From Amycolatopsis nalaikhensis (GTDB lineage Bacteria; Actinomycetota; Actinomycetes; Mycobacteriales; Pseudonocardiaceae), in NCBI RefSeq assembly GCF_030264295.1, contig NZ_CP127173.1, positions 1,991,501-2,055,500 of the forward strand: a stretch of 64,000 nucleotides of DNA. Direction: 5' to 3'. Positions 1 through 8,433 of this stretch are shown here, piece by piece. Position numbers and translations under genes: made by a program. Under the pieces are notes generated by a model. That model saw only the letters and a list, made by a program, of their open reading frames with translations, was not told the origin of the DNA and did not search any database. The number at the start of each line of letters is the position of its first letter. Position 1 is the stretch's first letter.

Positions 1-265
1 GCCCGAGCGGCAGCCGCACGGGCGAGAAGAGGTGCTCCGACAGCGTCCGCAGGTTCCGCTTTTCGTTGGACCACGGGAAAGTGATGTACTCGACGCGGTC
101 GCCGTAGCCCTGGTGCGTCGGCTTCGACTTCGGGCTCACCAGCAGGTGGAACGACTCGTCGTCGTCGAGCCGCTTGGCCATCTCCGGGATGACCCGCGTC
201 CAGAACCAGTGCGCGCCCGACGGGTTGAACGGGTCGTCCGTCAGCAGGTTGATCGCGACGCGCAT
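1..265 (-). CDS. Glycosyltransferase, N-terminal fragment (runs off window)
   Basis: Only the first 88 codons are visible; the gene continues past base 1. The start is ATG at 265-263, four bases after the stop of the HAD-SIS gene, so it belongs to the same operon. The N-terminus (MRVAINLLTDDPFNPSGAHW) is a beta strand followed by a loop, as in GT-B fold glycosyltransferases whose acceptor domain comes first; this fits a GT4-type sugar transferase acting at the cytoplasmic face of the membrane. The donor-binding domain is outside the window, so sugar specificity cannot be read. A role in exopolysaccharide assembly is inferred from the operon. Confidence 0.7.
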   Translation of the reverse strand, partial: MRVAINLLTDDPFNPSGAHWFWTRVIPEMAKRLDDDESFHLLVSPKSKPTHQGYGDRVEYITFPWSNEKRNLRTLSEHLFSPVRLPLG

Positions 266-269
266 GCGG

Positions 270-1469
270 TCAGAACGTCTGGGTGACAACGGCATCGGGG
301 GTCATCCTCGCTTGTCGGACGTACTGGGCCAGCAGGTGCATGCAGCCTTGGTGGACGTCTTCGATCACGCCGTAGTTGACGGAGTCGACGTGCACCGAAA
401 CCGTCGCCTTGGTGCGGGCCGGGCCGCCTTCGAAGCCGGTGAACGCGATCGTCGGCACCTCGTGCGCGGCGGCCCAGTCGAGCGCGCGCACGATGTTCGG
501 CGACCGGCCGGACGACGAGATGACGATGAGGACGTCGCCGGGCCGGGCCTGGGACTGCAGCTGGTACTCGAAGACCTGCTCGTACCCGAGGTCGTTGGCG
601 ATGGCGCTGAACAGCTCGACGTTGGTGGACAGGCTGTGCACCCGCGTGGTGAGCCCGGTCCCGTTGCGGACGCCCTTGAGGTGGTCGCACTGGAGGTGGT
701 TGGCGATCGAGGCCGAGCCGCCGTTGCCGCAGGCGAAGATCGTCGCGTCCCGGTCGTGGGCCGCGGTCAGGACCTTGGCCGCGCGGCTGATCTGCTCGAG
801 GTCGACCGTGCCGAACGCGCGGGTGATCTCGTTGACGTACGCGCCGCCGTAGGAGTCCGCCCGGTGGAACCGCGCCGAGGGGAACTTCGGCACCCCGGCT
901 TCGGTGGTGTGCCCGGGCGGTGCGGTGAGGTCCTCGCTGCCGAGGATGACGCGGACGGCGGCCGCGAGGTCAGGGTAGGTGTCGACGCCGTGCACGGCCG
1001 AGCTGGGCGGGCCGACGTGCAGGGCGCGGGCGCCGACGGCTTCGGCGAGCCCGACGTCCGACGGGCTGTCGCCGACCACCCACGACGCGGTCAGGTCGAG
1101 GTCGAGGGCCTGCGCGGCGGCCAGCGCCATGCCGGGGCCCGGCTTGCGGTCGGCGCTGGGGCGCGCGAACGCCGGGATGATCCCGTCGGTGTGGTACGGG
1201 CAGAACAGCCACAGGTCGACGTGCGCGCCGTGCCGGGCGAGCTCGGTGATCATGTGCTTGTGGACCTGCTCGACGTCTTCGATGCCGTAGTAGCCGCGGG
1301 CGACGCCGGCCTGGTTGGTCACCACGGCCACGGGCAGCCCGGCGCGGTTGAGCGCGGCGATGGCTTCGATCGCGCCGTCGATGAACTCGACCCGGTCGAC
1401 TGAGCCGACGTACCCGGTGTCGACGATGATCGTGCCGTCGCGATCGAGCAGCACTCCTGGTCGGCTCAC
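270..1469 (-). CDS. HAD-SIS fusion: heptose bisphosphate phosphatase / phosphoheptose isomerase-like
   Basis: This 399-residue protein (GTG start) fuses two enzymes of the D-glycero-D-manno-heptose route. Residues 1-180 are a GmhB-like HAD phosphatase with the nucleophile motif LLDRDGT (D9, D11), VVTNQ at 49-53 and the late acid motif VVGDSPSD at 131-138. Residues 205-390 are a GmhA-like SIS isomerase with CGNGGSAS (247-254) and ISSSGRSPN (318-326). GmhB enzymes usually carry a zinc site built from C-P-x-H and a later C-x-C pair. Here C90-P-Y-H93 is present, but the second pair is replaced by SADRKPGPG. The expected role is to isomerise and dephosphorylate heptose phosphates before nucleotide activation for the polymer. 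The kinase and nucleotidyltransferase steps are not in view. Family assignment is firm; the heptose substrate is inferred. Confidence 0.85.
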   Translation of the reverse strand: MSRPGVLLDRDGTIIVDTGYVGSVDRVEFIDGAIEAIAALNRAGLPVAVVTNQAGVARGYYGIEDVEQVHKHMITELARHGAHVDLWLFCPYHTDGIIPAFARPSADRKPGPGMALAAAQALDLDLTASWVVGDSPSDVGLAEAVGARALHVGPPSSAVHGVDTYPDLAAAVRVILGSEDLTAPPGHTTEAGVPKFPSARFHRADSYGGAYVNEITRAFGTVDLEQISRAAKVLTAAHDRDATIFACGNGGSASIANHLQCDHLKGVRNGTGLTTRVHSLSTNVELFSAIANDLGYEQVFEYQLQSQARPGDVLIVISSSGRSPNIVRALDWAAAHEVPTIAFTGFEGGPARTKATVSVHVDSVNYGVIEDVHQGCMHLLAQYVRQARMTPDAVVTQTF

Positions 1470-1569
1470 GGTTCGACCGCCTTTCCGTTTCGGCAGGATG
1501 GAACCGGGGCAGCCCGGTGCTCGAAGAATGGGTGTCGCGACAATGAGGTCGTCCTGGCCGGGGGCATCG

Positions 1570-2808
1570 TTACGTCACGCCGCTCGGGTGCTCGGCGCGC
1601 ACGGAAACCAACGCGTCGCGGTCGGGCGAAGGCGCCGCGAGCAGCCAGGAAGCGAGCGCCAAGTGGAGCAGATACGGCGAAGCGTCGCCGAGTCCGGCTT
1701 CCGTGTAGGACGCGAGCAGGCAGTAACTGATGAGGAACAATGCGCACGCCCGCGCCGGTGACGGCGGCCGGGAAATCGCGGCGACCACGAGCGTCAGCAG
1801 GAAGAGCACCACGATCACGACGCCCATGTAGCCCTGTTCGTGGTAGACGGCGAGCCAGCTGTTGTCGATCGGCAGGCCGTCGAAGGACTTGTTGGACAAC
1901 CCCGTGCCGAACGCCTGCTCGTACCAGGTGCGCGGCAGGTCCAGCAGGCGGTCCCACACCTTCGCCCGGCCGGTGAGGTTGGTGAAGTTCTCCTTGTCCT
2001 GCCCGCGCAGCAGCCAGGCCTGCAGGAACGCGCCGAGCAGCACCACCCCGGCCACCGCCACCGCGATCGCCCAGGCCAGCACCTTCCTGGCCCGCGCGTT
2101 GGTGAGCAGCATCGACAGGCCGGCCACCGCCAGGCCGGCCACCAGGCCCGCGGTCGCGGTGCGCGTGTGGGTCAGCACGAGCAGTACCGTCGCCGGGCCG
2201 CAGATGAGCGCGACGCTCCGGCCGGTGGTGAGCTTGTTCAGCCACAGCAGGATGGTGAGCCCGATCGCGATCGCCGCGTACTGCCCGACCTGGGTGGCCG
2301 TGAGCGGCCACAGCACGCCGAAGAGGCGTCCGTCGTTGATCTCGGCCAGCGCCATCCCGGGTGCGACGACGAGTCCGATCGCGACGGACGCCAGCAGCGC
2401 GCACAGCACCCGCACGTGGTGCTTGACGAAGTGCAGCACGTTGTCCATCCACGGGCTGATCAGCCAGAGCGTGCCGATGAAGAGGCCGAACCGGGCGCAC
2501 CGGAACAGCGCGCCCCAGCCGGACTGCAGCCGCACGCTGCTGGCCAGGCTGCCGACGAGCAGCAGGGTCAGCAGCAGCAGGTAGGCGCTCGGCCGGAACT
2601 TGAACCGCGGGTTGACCGCCAGCGCGAGCACGAAGGCGAACCCGACCGAGGACATGGTGAGCATCTGCAGCACCGAGCGCGGGATCGGCAGCACGGACGC
2701 GCCGAGCGAGCCCAGCGTGTTGAAGACCAGCAGGGCCCACACGAACCGGATGACCCGGAGGGTCTGCGGGGTGCGCGCCACGTCCGTCGCGATCCTGCCG
2801 TAGGTCAT
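1570..2808 (-). CDS. O-antigen ligase/polymerase-family membrane protein (Wzy/WaaL-like)
   Basis: A polytopic membrane protein of 412 residues with roughly ten hydrophobic segments. A long polar stretch before the last helices holds the LTHTRTATAG segment and the GTGLSNKSFDG loop typical of the O-antigen ligase/Wzy_C superfamily. Such proteins polymerise or transfer lipid-linked repeat units on the outer membrane face. In a Gram-positive exopolysaccharide operon with Wzz-like partners, polymerase is the likelier role (inference). The start chosen is ATG at 2808, which overlaps the TGA of the upstream gene by four bases. Longer open reading upstream lies inside the beta-helix gene and is not used. 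A 100-base gap follows before the HAD-SIS gene. Confidence 0.82.
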   Translation of the reverse strand: MTYGRIATDVARTPQTLRVIRFVWALLVFNTLGSLGASVLPIPRSVLQMLTMSSVGFAFVLALAVNPRFKFRPSAYLLLLTLLLVGSLASSVRLQSGWGALFRCARFGLFIGTLWLISPWMDNVLHFVKHHVRVLCALLASVAIGLVVAPGMALAEINDGRLFGVLWPLTATQVGQYAAIAIGLTILLWLNKLTTGRSVALICGPATVLLVLTHTRTATAGLVAGLAVAGLSMLLTNARARKVLAWAIAVAVAGVVLLGAFLQAWLLRGQDKENFTNLTGRAKVWDRLLDLPRTWYEQAFGTGLSNKSFDGLPIDNSWLAVYHEQGYMGVVIVVLFLLTLVVAAISRPPSPARACALFLISYCLLASYTEAGLGDASPYLLHLALASWLLAAPSPDRDALVSVRAEHPSGVT

Positions 2809-4313
2809 CGGAACCCGCCTCCGGCTTCGAACGTGCTGCCCTGGTCCTGCTGGTAGGGCACGCCCTGCCAGCGGCCCTGCTCGACGACCCGGCTGGCTTC
2901 CTCGGTCACGAACGTCCAGGGCCCGGCGTAGCGGTTGTCGTGCCAGCGGTTGCCCTGGTGGAAGGTGATGGCCCGCTCGACGGCCTCGGCCTGGTACGGC
3001 GACCACTCCGGCACCGTCCCGTAGTTGGACAGCAGCCCCATCCGGGCGCACATCTCGCGGCAGTCGAGCACCGAGGGGTCGACGGCGAACCGGTTGTCGT
3101 GGATGTCGACGTTCTGGGTCTTCCACCGGCAATCAGTGCGCAGCGGCTCGGTCGCGATGGCCGGTGCCGCGCACTTCGCGACGTCGGGCTGCAGCAGCGT
3201 GCAGACGCCGGTCGAGGAGTTGGCCGGGCTGTTGCAGAAGCGGTCCGCGTTCTCCCAGAGCGTGATGCCCGACCAGTTGTTCTCCAGCGTGTTGCCGGTG
3301 ATTTCGATCTTCGCGGTGCGGGCTTTGACGCGGGGTTCGCCGCCGGATTCGGAAATGTAGATCGCGGCCACCGGGAAACTGTCGTCCTCGGCGACGTACT
3401 TCCGCCCGGCGACGACGTTGTTGCCCTTGATCACGTTGTCGCGGATGACGGCGTTGTAGCTGGTTTCGTAGAAGATCGCGTTGTCGTCGTTGTTTTCGAT
3501 GACGTTGTGCTCGATCAAGAAGTCGTTGTTGTTCGTGTCGGCCCAGATGCCGGGGCCGCGGTTGTCGTGGATCCAGTTCCCGCGGATGTCGGCGCCGTTG
3601 ACCGCCCAGAGCTTCATCGCGCCGCTGCAGCCGCAGCCTTCGGGGTACTTCTTCTCGACGTCCTCGGCGTTGTTGCCGACGAACTCGTTGCCCTCGACGA
3701 GGAGCCCGGCGAGGTCGCCGCAGCAGCCGTTGAGGCCGTACTGGCCGTTGCCGCGCAGGCAGTTGCCCTTGAGCACTTGGCGGGTCCCGGCCATGACGGC
3801 CGCGCCCGAGTTGCCGCTGAGGTCGTTGGCCTGGATCGTCCAATCCGGACCGGAGTCGTGGTTGACCGCGCCTTCGTTGTCGGGCGGGACGAACCCGGTG
3901 ACCGTAAGGTGCTCGACGGTCACCTTCCCCGCTTTGCCGGTGAAGGCGTAGCGGTTGACCTTCTTGCCGTCGACGACCGCGCCGGGCGCGCCGATGTAGT
4001 GGTCGCCGTCCTTCGGGGCCACCTGGTCGTATTCGCCGTCGCCCAGGGTGTGCGTGCCGGGCGCGAGCCAGAAGGTGGTGCCCGGCGGGCTGGCCTCGGT
4101 CTTGACGAGCAGGTCGCCACGCACGGCGGGATCGACGACAACGGCCCCGGCGGGCGCGGTCGCCGGCCCGGCGGGCACATGCCCGCAAACGGCGGCAACG
4201 GTCGGAGCAGGCTCGGGCGCGGACTCGGCCGAGCACCCCCCGACGACGAGCAGCAGCACCCCGAGCACAGCTTTCACGTGAAAGTGCCGCTTGGTGGTCG
4301 CCCGGGTGGTCAT
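2805..4313 (-). CDS. Right-handed parallel beta-helix lipoprotein
   Basis: A predicted lipoprotein of 502 residues. The signal is basic (TTKRHFHVK), followed by a short hydrophobic core and the lipobox VGGC with Cys27. From about residue 90 to 430 it shows repeated N-rich turns (for example GNWIHDNRGPG, HNVIENNDDNAIF, DNVIKGNNVV), the pattern of parallel beta-helix proteins related to pectate lyase and alginate epimerase folds. Such proteins bind, cleave or epimerise acidic polysaccharides, so processing of the exported polymer outside the membrane is plausible. No catalytic residues can be assigned by eye. Many Cys residues (GCCGD, GCGC) suggest disulfides. The start at 4313 overlaps the upstream stop by four bases. 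Part of the signal n-region is encoded by a palindromic repeat (4271-4284). Confidence 0.82.
   Translation of the reverse strand: MTTRATTKRHFHVKAVLGVLLLVVGGCSAESAPEPAPTVAAVCGHVPAGPATAPAGAVVVDPAVRGDLLVKTEASPPGTTFWLAPGTHTLGDGEYDQVAPKDGDHYIGAPGAVVDGKKVNRYAFTGKAGKVTVEHLTVTGFVPPDNEGAVNHDSGPDWTIQANDLSGNSGAAVMAGTRQVLKGNCLRGNGQYGLNGCCGDLAGLLVEGNEFVGNNAEDVEKKYPEGCGCSGAMKLWAVNGADIRGNWIHDNRGPGIWADTNNNDFLIEHNVIENNDDNAIFYETSYNAVIRDNVIKGNNVVAGRKYVAEDDSFPVAAIYISESGGEPRVKARTAKIEITGNTLENNWSGITLWENADRFCNSPANSSTGVCTLLQPDVAKCAAPAIATEPLRTDCRWKTQNVDIHDNRFAVDPSVLDCREMCARMGLLSNYGTVPEWSPYQAEAVERAITFHQGNRWHDNRYAGPWTFVTEEASRVVEQGRWQGVPYQQDQGSTFEAGGGFR
4271..4284. repeat. Palindrome with parS-like core inside a coding sequence
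   Basis: A perfect 14-base palindrome, CTTTCACGTGAAAG, lies inside the beta-helix lipoprotein gene and encodes part of its signal-peptide n-region. The same palindrome occurs at 6106-6119 in the adjacent gene. The 12-base core TTTCACGTGAAA equals the core of actinobacterial parS (GTTTCACGTGAAAC), but the outer base pair is swapped. Confidence 0.85.
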
Positions 4314-6259
4314 GACTCGAAGGTGAGGGTCGTGGTCAACGGCTCGGTGGGCGTCGAGGTGCCCGTGCCGATGAGCGACGTCGCGGGCTCGCGCCTGCCG
4401 AACCCCGGTGAGTACCAGCCGAGCGGGGGGTCGGTCTCGCCGTGGTGCGCGGTCCACGTCAGCGAACCCGGGAGGACGACCGTGGCCGTCCGGCGCTCGC
4501 CGTCGCGGTCCCACGAGAGCCGGGCCTGGGCGCCGTCGAGGTCGACGTGCACCGCCGGTCCGAAGTGGAACGCGAGCCGGACGTCCGTGCCCGCGGCGCG
4601 GAGCACCTCGTCGGTGATCGTCAGCTCGTCGCCGTCGAGGTCCACCGTGCGGCGGTGCACCGCGGGCGCGTAGCCGTCGTGGGCCGCGACCCAGCGGGAC
4701 GGCTGGACGTCCAGGACCTTCGTCTCCGCGTGCCGCGTCCAGAGGAACGGCCCGCCGGACACCGACTGGTCGCGGCCGCCCAGTTGGAGGGTGTTGTGGC
4801 CGAGCGTGGACCGGAAGTACGCCCGCCACTTCGGTTCACCGTGGTAGCAGAAGGTTCCGGGGTCGGCGAGGATGTCGACGCCGTCGTGGCGCACCTCGAC
4901 CGACAGCGCGTCGGCGTGGGCGTGCGCCGCGATCGACAGGAAGCCGTGCGGCCCGCCGTCGCAGCGGGCCCACACCTTGCCGGACCGCAGGATCGTCATG
5001 CCCGCGTCCCGCAGCTCCGCCGGACGCCGGTCGGGCCGGACGCCGGTCGCGCGCGGAAGCCGCACCGCGAGCGCGGCGAACAACGGCGTCCGGACGTCCT
5101 CGCCGGGGACCGGCGGCCACCAGTCCCGGCGGCCGAAGAGCGCCTCGCCGGTGGCCAGCAGCGACGCCCAGCGGTCGGTTTCCCCGCCGTCGAGGATGAG
5201 ACCGAAGCCGTCGTCGGCGTCGCCCTGCCGCGGCGGCCGCAGCCGGTTGTCCACAATGGACGCCAACGCGTCGGTCATCCGGAGCAGGACGCCCCACGTG
5301 CGCTCGGGCACCGGCTTGCCCGCCGCGTCGGCTTCGAGCGCCGCGGCGAGGCCCAGCTCCAGCACCAGTCCGTGGTACTCGGACGCCAGTTCGGCGTTCA
5401 GCCCGGATTCGAAGGTGTTGCGGGCCAGCTGGACGTCGAGCGACCGCATGGCCTCGGCCCGCCAGCGCTCCGACTGCGGGAACCAGCCGAACGCGCACGC
5501 CGAAGCCAGCAGCCCGGCGTCCTCGGCGATGACGTGGTTGTTCGCCGACGAGCCGTGGCTGCGCAGCGTCGACAGCCAGTTCTGGTGGTGCCACAGCTGC
5601 AGCTGGAAGTCCGGGTTGTCCTCGAACAGCGCGTCGACGCCGGACCAGCCGTCGAGCAGGCGACGGGTCCAGACCCACGACAGCAGCCGGATCCCCAGCT
5701 CGATGCCGCTCACCCAGTGCGGCCCGCGCAGCGGCGGGTTCGCCGCCCACCACGACCGCAGGTGCGCGGCGACGCGCTCGGCGTAGGCGTCGGTGCCGGT
5801 CAGGGCGTACGCCGCGGCGAGCACGGTGAGGTGCTGGTGACGCGACGGCTCCCAGATCTGCTTGATGTCGCCGACCGTGTCCTCCGACCGGTACGGGACG
5901 TCGAAGGCGTAGACGTCGTCAGGCGCGCGGCGGCCGGTCTTCGGGTCGAGGAACCAGTCGGGCTCGACGAGGTCCTCGCGGACCACCCCGAAGTACTCGG
6001 CGCGGCCCGCCATCAGCTCGTCGGCCGTGCCCAGCAGCCGCTTGACGGCCTCCGGCGAGGCGCCACTTTCGTAGGGAAAGTGCCGCTTTGCGGCGCAAAG
6101 CGGAGCTTTCACGTGAAAGTGCGGGTGTGGGGGCCAGAGGGGAGGCTCGGGGAGCGACGATCGCCACCGCTGTTGGATGACTGCGTGCCGCACGCGGCCG
6201 GCGACCTCCACCGGCCCCATCCGGGAGAGCCGGCGCAGGTACCAGCCGGGACCCATCAT
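4310..6259 (-). CDS. Heparinase II/III-like (alginate lyase superfamily) protein
   Basis: A protein of 649 residues with no clear signal peptide. The N-terminal part is an (alpha/alpha)-toroid that includes SSANNHVIAE at 237-246, the conserved NNH region. The C-terminal heparinase II/III beta-sandwich starts near 415, with AHAHADALS at 445-453, GTFCYHG at 468-474 and RSTLGHNT at 483-490. The family cleaves uronate-containing polysaccharides by beta-elimination. Genes of this type often sit next to a two-domain oxidoreductase and asparagine synthase in polymer operons, as here, although their exact role in synthesis is not settled. The start is ATG at 6259, overlapping the upstream stop; a second ATG follows at once. 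Residues 47-65 come from a triple-hairpin repeat and look like a late insertion. Confidence 0.88.
   Translation of the reverse strand: MMGPGWYLRRLSRMGPVEVAGRVRHAVIQQRWRSSLPEPPLWPPHPHFHVKAPLCAAKRHFPYESGASPEAVKRLLGTADELMAGRAEYFGVVREDLVEPDWFLDPKTGRRAPDDVYAFDVPYRSEDTVGDIKQIWEPSRHQHLTVLAAAYALTGTDAYAERVAAHLRSWWAANPPLRGPHWVSGIELGIRLLSWVWTRRLLDGWSGVDALFEDNPDFQLQLWHHQNWLSTLRSHGSSANNHVIAEDAGLLASACAFGWFPQSERWRAEAMRSLDVQLARNTFESGLNAELASEYHGLVLELGLAAALEADAAGKPVPERTWGVLLRMTDALASIVDNRLRPPRQGDADDGFGLILDGGETDRWASLLATGEALFGRRDWWPPVPGEDVRTPLFAALAVRLPRATGVRPDRRPAELRDAGMTILRSGKVWARCDGGPHGFLSIAAHAHADALSVEVRHDGVDILADPGTFCYHGEPKWRAYFRSTLGHNTLQLGGRDQSVSGGPFLWTRHAETKVLDVQPSRWVAAHDGYAPAVHRRTVDLDGDELTITDEVLRAAGTDVRLAFHFGPAVHVDLDGAQARLSWDRDGERRTATVVLPGSLTWTAHHGETDPPLGWYSPGFGRREPATSLIGTGTSTPTEPLTTTLTFES
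6065..6120. repeat. Triple-hairpin repeat embedded in the heparinase-like gene
   Basis: Three consecutive inverted repeats lie in the coding sequence: ACTTTC/GAAAGT at 6065-6081, CCGCTTTGCG/CGCAAAGCGG with a one-base loop at 6083-6103, and CTTTCACGTGAAAG at 6106-6119. They are translated in frame as about 19 residues near the N-terminus. The neighbouring beta-helix gene shares the encoded KRHFHVKA segment, so both genes probably received copies of one repeat family. Confidence 0.85.
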
Positions 6260-8433
6260 GCGGGGGCACCCGCCTTCACGGGCAGCTCGATCCGCACCGG
6301 CGCCGCGTTCGCGACGCTCGTCTGCGCGGCGAGCGTGGCCAGCGTCGTCGCGGCCAGCGATGCGATCGGGATCGGCATCGGCCCACCCGTGCGGACGGCG
6401 TCGAGGAACGCGCCGACCTCGGCGGCCTGGCCCTTGTCGCGGCCCTTCGGGATCCGCGAGCTCGCCCACTTCTTGCGCGAGTAGACCGACGCGCGGACGA
6501 AGTCGTCGAACTTGAGGACCTTGCCGTCGGCGGTGAGGTCGAGGGTTTCCTTCGGGAAGCCCGAGGAACCGGTCTCGGCGTAGGTGATGACCGCGGTCGA
6601 GCCGTCCGGGTAGCCGAGGGTGACCTGGAGGTCGCCGGTCGCGTAGACCGAGACGGGGTCGGCGTCGAGCAGCCAGCTCACCGTGTCGATGAAGTGCCCG
6701 CCCTCCCCGGCGAAGCGGGAGCCCTCGGTGTCGGTCTGGTTGTACCAGCTGCCGTGGTCGAGGCGACCCGCGTTGACCAGGTACCGGACGGTCGCCGGGC
6801 CGACGCGCGGGCCGAACTGGCCGCGGGCCTCGTGCAGCAGCGGCGCGAACCGGCGGTTGAAGCCGACCTGGAGGCGGTCGTTGCCGGACTCCTCGATCGC
6901 GTCGAGCACCTTCTGCAGTTCCTCGGGCGACAGCGCGAGGGGCTTCTCGACGAACACCGTCTTGCCCGCGAGCAGGGCCCGGCGGGTCAGCTCGGCGTGC
7001 GAGCTGTGCCGGGTCACGACGAACACGGCGTCGATCGAGTCGTCGCCGAGGACGTTGTCGATGTCGGTCGAGGCCTCGGTGAAGCCGAACTTGCGCCGGG
7101 CGTTGGCGCCGGACAGCGCCGACGTCGTGGCGACGTGCTTCAGCTGGACGTCGTCACGCTCGACGAGGTGCGGCAGCAGCATCGACGACGCGTAGTTCCC
7201 GGCGCCGATGAAGCCCAGGCGCACCGGCTGCCCGGCCGGGAGCGCCTTGACCGCGCGGGTCACCGGCGCCACGCGCGCGGACGTCACGACCGGTTCGGTC
7301 TTCGCGACCGCCTCCGGATAGCGGAACAGCACCGCGACGGCCTTCAGTTCGCCTTCGTTGAGCGCCTTGTACGTCGAAACGGCGTCGGCGAAGTCCGAGA
7401 CGTGCGTGATCAGCGGCTCGACGTCGAGGCGGTCGCGCGCGATGAGGTCGAGGACGCACTCGAGGTTGCGGCGCTCGGTCCAGCGGACCTGGCCGATCGG
7501 GTAGTCGCGGCCTTCCAGTTCGTACGACGGGTCGTAGCGGCCCGGCCCGTACGAGCGCGAGAACCGGACGTCCAGTTCCTTCTCGTAGTAGGCGTTCCAC
7601 GGCAGGTCGAGCTTGCACTTGCCGATGTCGATCACGCGGCCGCGGTCGCGCGAGAGCTTCGCGGCCAGCTCCACCGGGTCGTTCGTGTTGCCGCCGGCGG
7701 CGAGGTAGGTCTGGTCGACACCCGCGCCGTGGGTCAGCTCGGCCACGGCGGTGTCGACGATGCCGGACGCCGGGTGCGCGCAGGTCAGCGCGCCGAGGCT
7801 TTCGGCGAGCTTGCAGCGGTCCGGGTCGGGGTCGACGCCGACGACGCGCACGCCGGACGACGTCAGCAGCTGCACGACGAGCTGCCCGATCAGGCCGAGC
7901 CCGATGACCAAGGCGACGTCGCCGATCTGGGGCTCGCCGCGGCGGACGCCCTGCATGGCGATGGACCCGACGGTGCCGAACGCCGCGTGCCGCGGGTCGA
8001 CGCCCGCCGGGACCGGCGTGTAGAGGTTCTTGGGCACCCAGTTCAGCTCGGAGTGAAGGGCGTGCTCGTTGCCCGCGCAGGCGACGAGGTCGCCGACCGC
8101 GACGTCGGTGATTCCGGCGCCGACCTGCTCGACGATGCCGCAGAGCGAGTAGCCGAGCGGGGTGTAGGAGTCCAGTTTGGACGTCACCTTGCGGTAGGTC
8201 GCCGACAGGCCGTTCGTGGCGACGCTCTGCATCACCTTCGCGACCTGGTCCGGCCGGGCCTTCGCCTTGCCCACCAGGGACATGCTCGCCTCGGACACCT
8301 TCATCATCTCGGTGCCGGTGGAGATCAGCGAGTACACCGTCCGCACGAGCACGCCACCCGGCTTGCAGGCGGGCTCCGGGACATCCAGCAGTGCCAGTTC
8401 ACCGCTCTTGTAGTTCTGGACTACCTGCTTCAC
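6256..8433 (-). CDS. Two-domain oxidoreductase: zinc-type dehydrogenase fused to Gfo/Idh/MocA
   Basis: A cytoplasmic protein of 725 residues. Residues 1-370 resemble medium-chain zinc-type alcohol dehydrogenases, with a GroES-like start and the nucleotide-binding segment VIGLGLIGQL. Residues 400-715 form a Gfo/Idh/MocA oxidoreductase, with GFIGAGNYA, the FVEKPLAL motif and GGHFIDTVSWLLD. Such fusions are recurrent in bacterial surface-polysaccharide loci next to heparinase-like and AsnB-like genes. They presumably oxidise, reduce or epimerise a nucleotide sugar, but no substrate is established. The usual catalytic zinc Cys/His set is not obvious in the first domain, so it may be a non-zinc member. 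Its start overlaps the asparagine synthase stop by four bases, and its own stop overlaps the heparinase-like start. Confidence 0.85.
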   Translation of the reverse strand: MKQVVQNYKSGELALLDVPEPACKPGGVLVRTVYSLISTGTEMMKVSEASMSLVGKAKARPDQVAKVMQSVATNGLSATYRKVTSKLDSYTPLGYSLCGIVEQVGAGITDVAVGDLVACAGNEHALHSELNWVPKNLYTPVPAGVDPRHAAFGTVGSIAMQGVRRGEPQIGDVALVIGLGLIGQLVVQLLTSSGVRVVGVDPDPDRCKLAESLGALTCAHPASGIVDTAVAELTHGAGVDQTYLAAGGNTNDPVELAAKLSRDRGRVIDIGKCKLDLPWNAYYEKELDVRFSRSYGPGRYDPSYELEGRDYPIGQVRWTERRNLECVLDLIARDRLDVEPLITHVSDFADAVSTYKALNEGELKAVAVLFRYPEAVAKTEPVVTSARVAPVTRAVKALPAGQPVRLGFIGAGNYASSMLLPHLVERDDVQLKHVATTSALSGANARRKFGFTEASTDIDNVLGDDSIDAVFVVTRHSSHAELTRRALLAGKTVFVEKPLALSPEELQKVLDAIEESGNDRLQVGFNRRFAPLLHEARGQFGPRVGPATVRYLVNAGRLDHGSWYNQTDTEGSRFAGEGGHFIDTVSWLLDADPVSVYATGDLQVTLGYPDGSTAVITYAETGSSGFPKETLDLTADGKVLKFDDFVRASVYSRKKWASSRIPKGRDKGQAAEVGAFLDAVRTGGPMPIPIASLAATTLATLAAQTSVANAAPVRIELPVKAGAPA

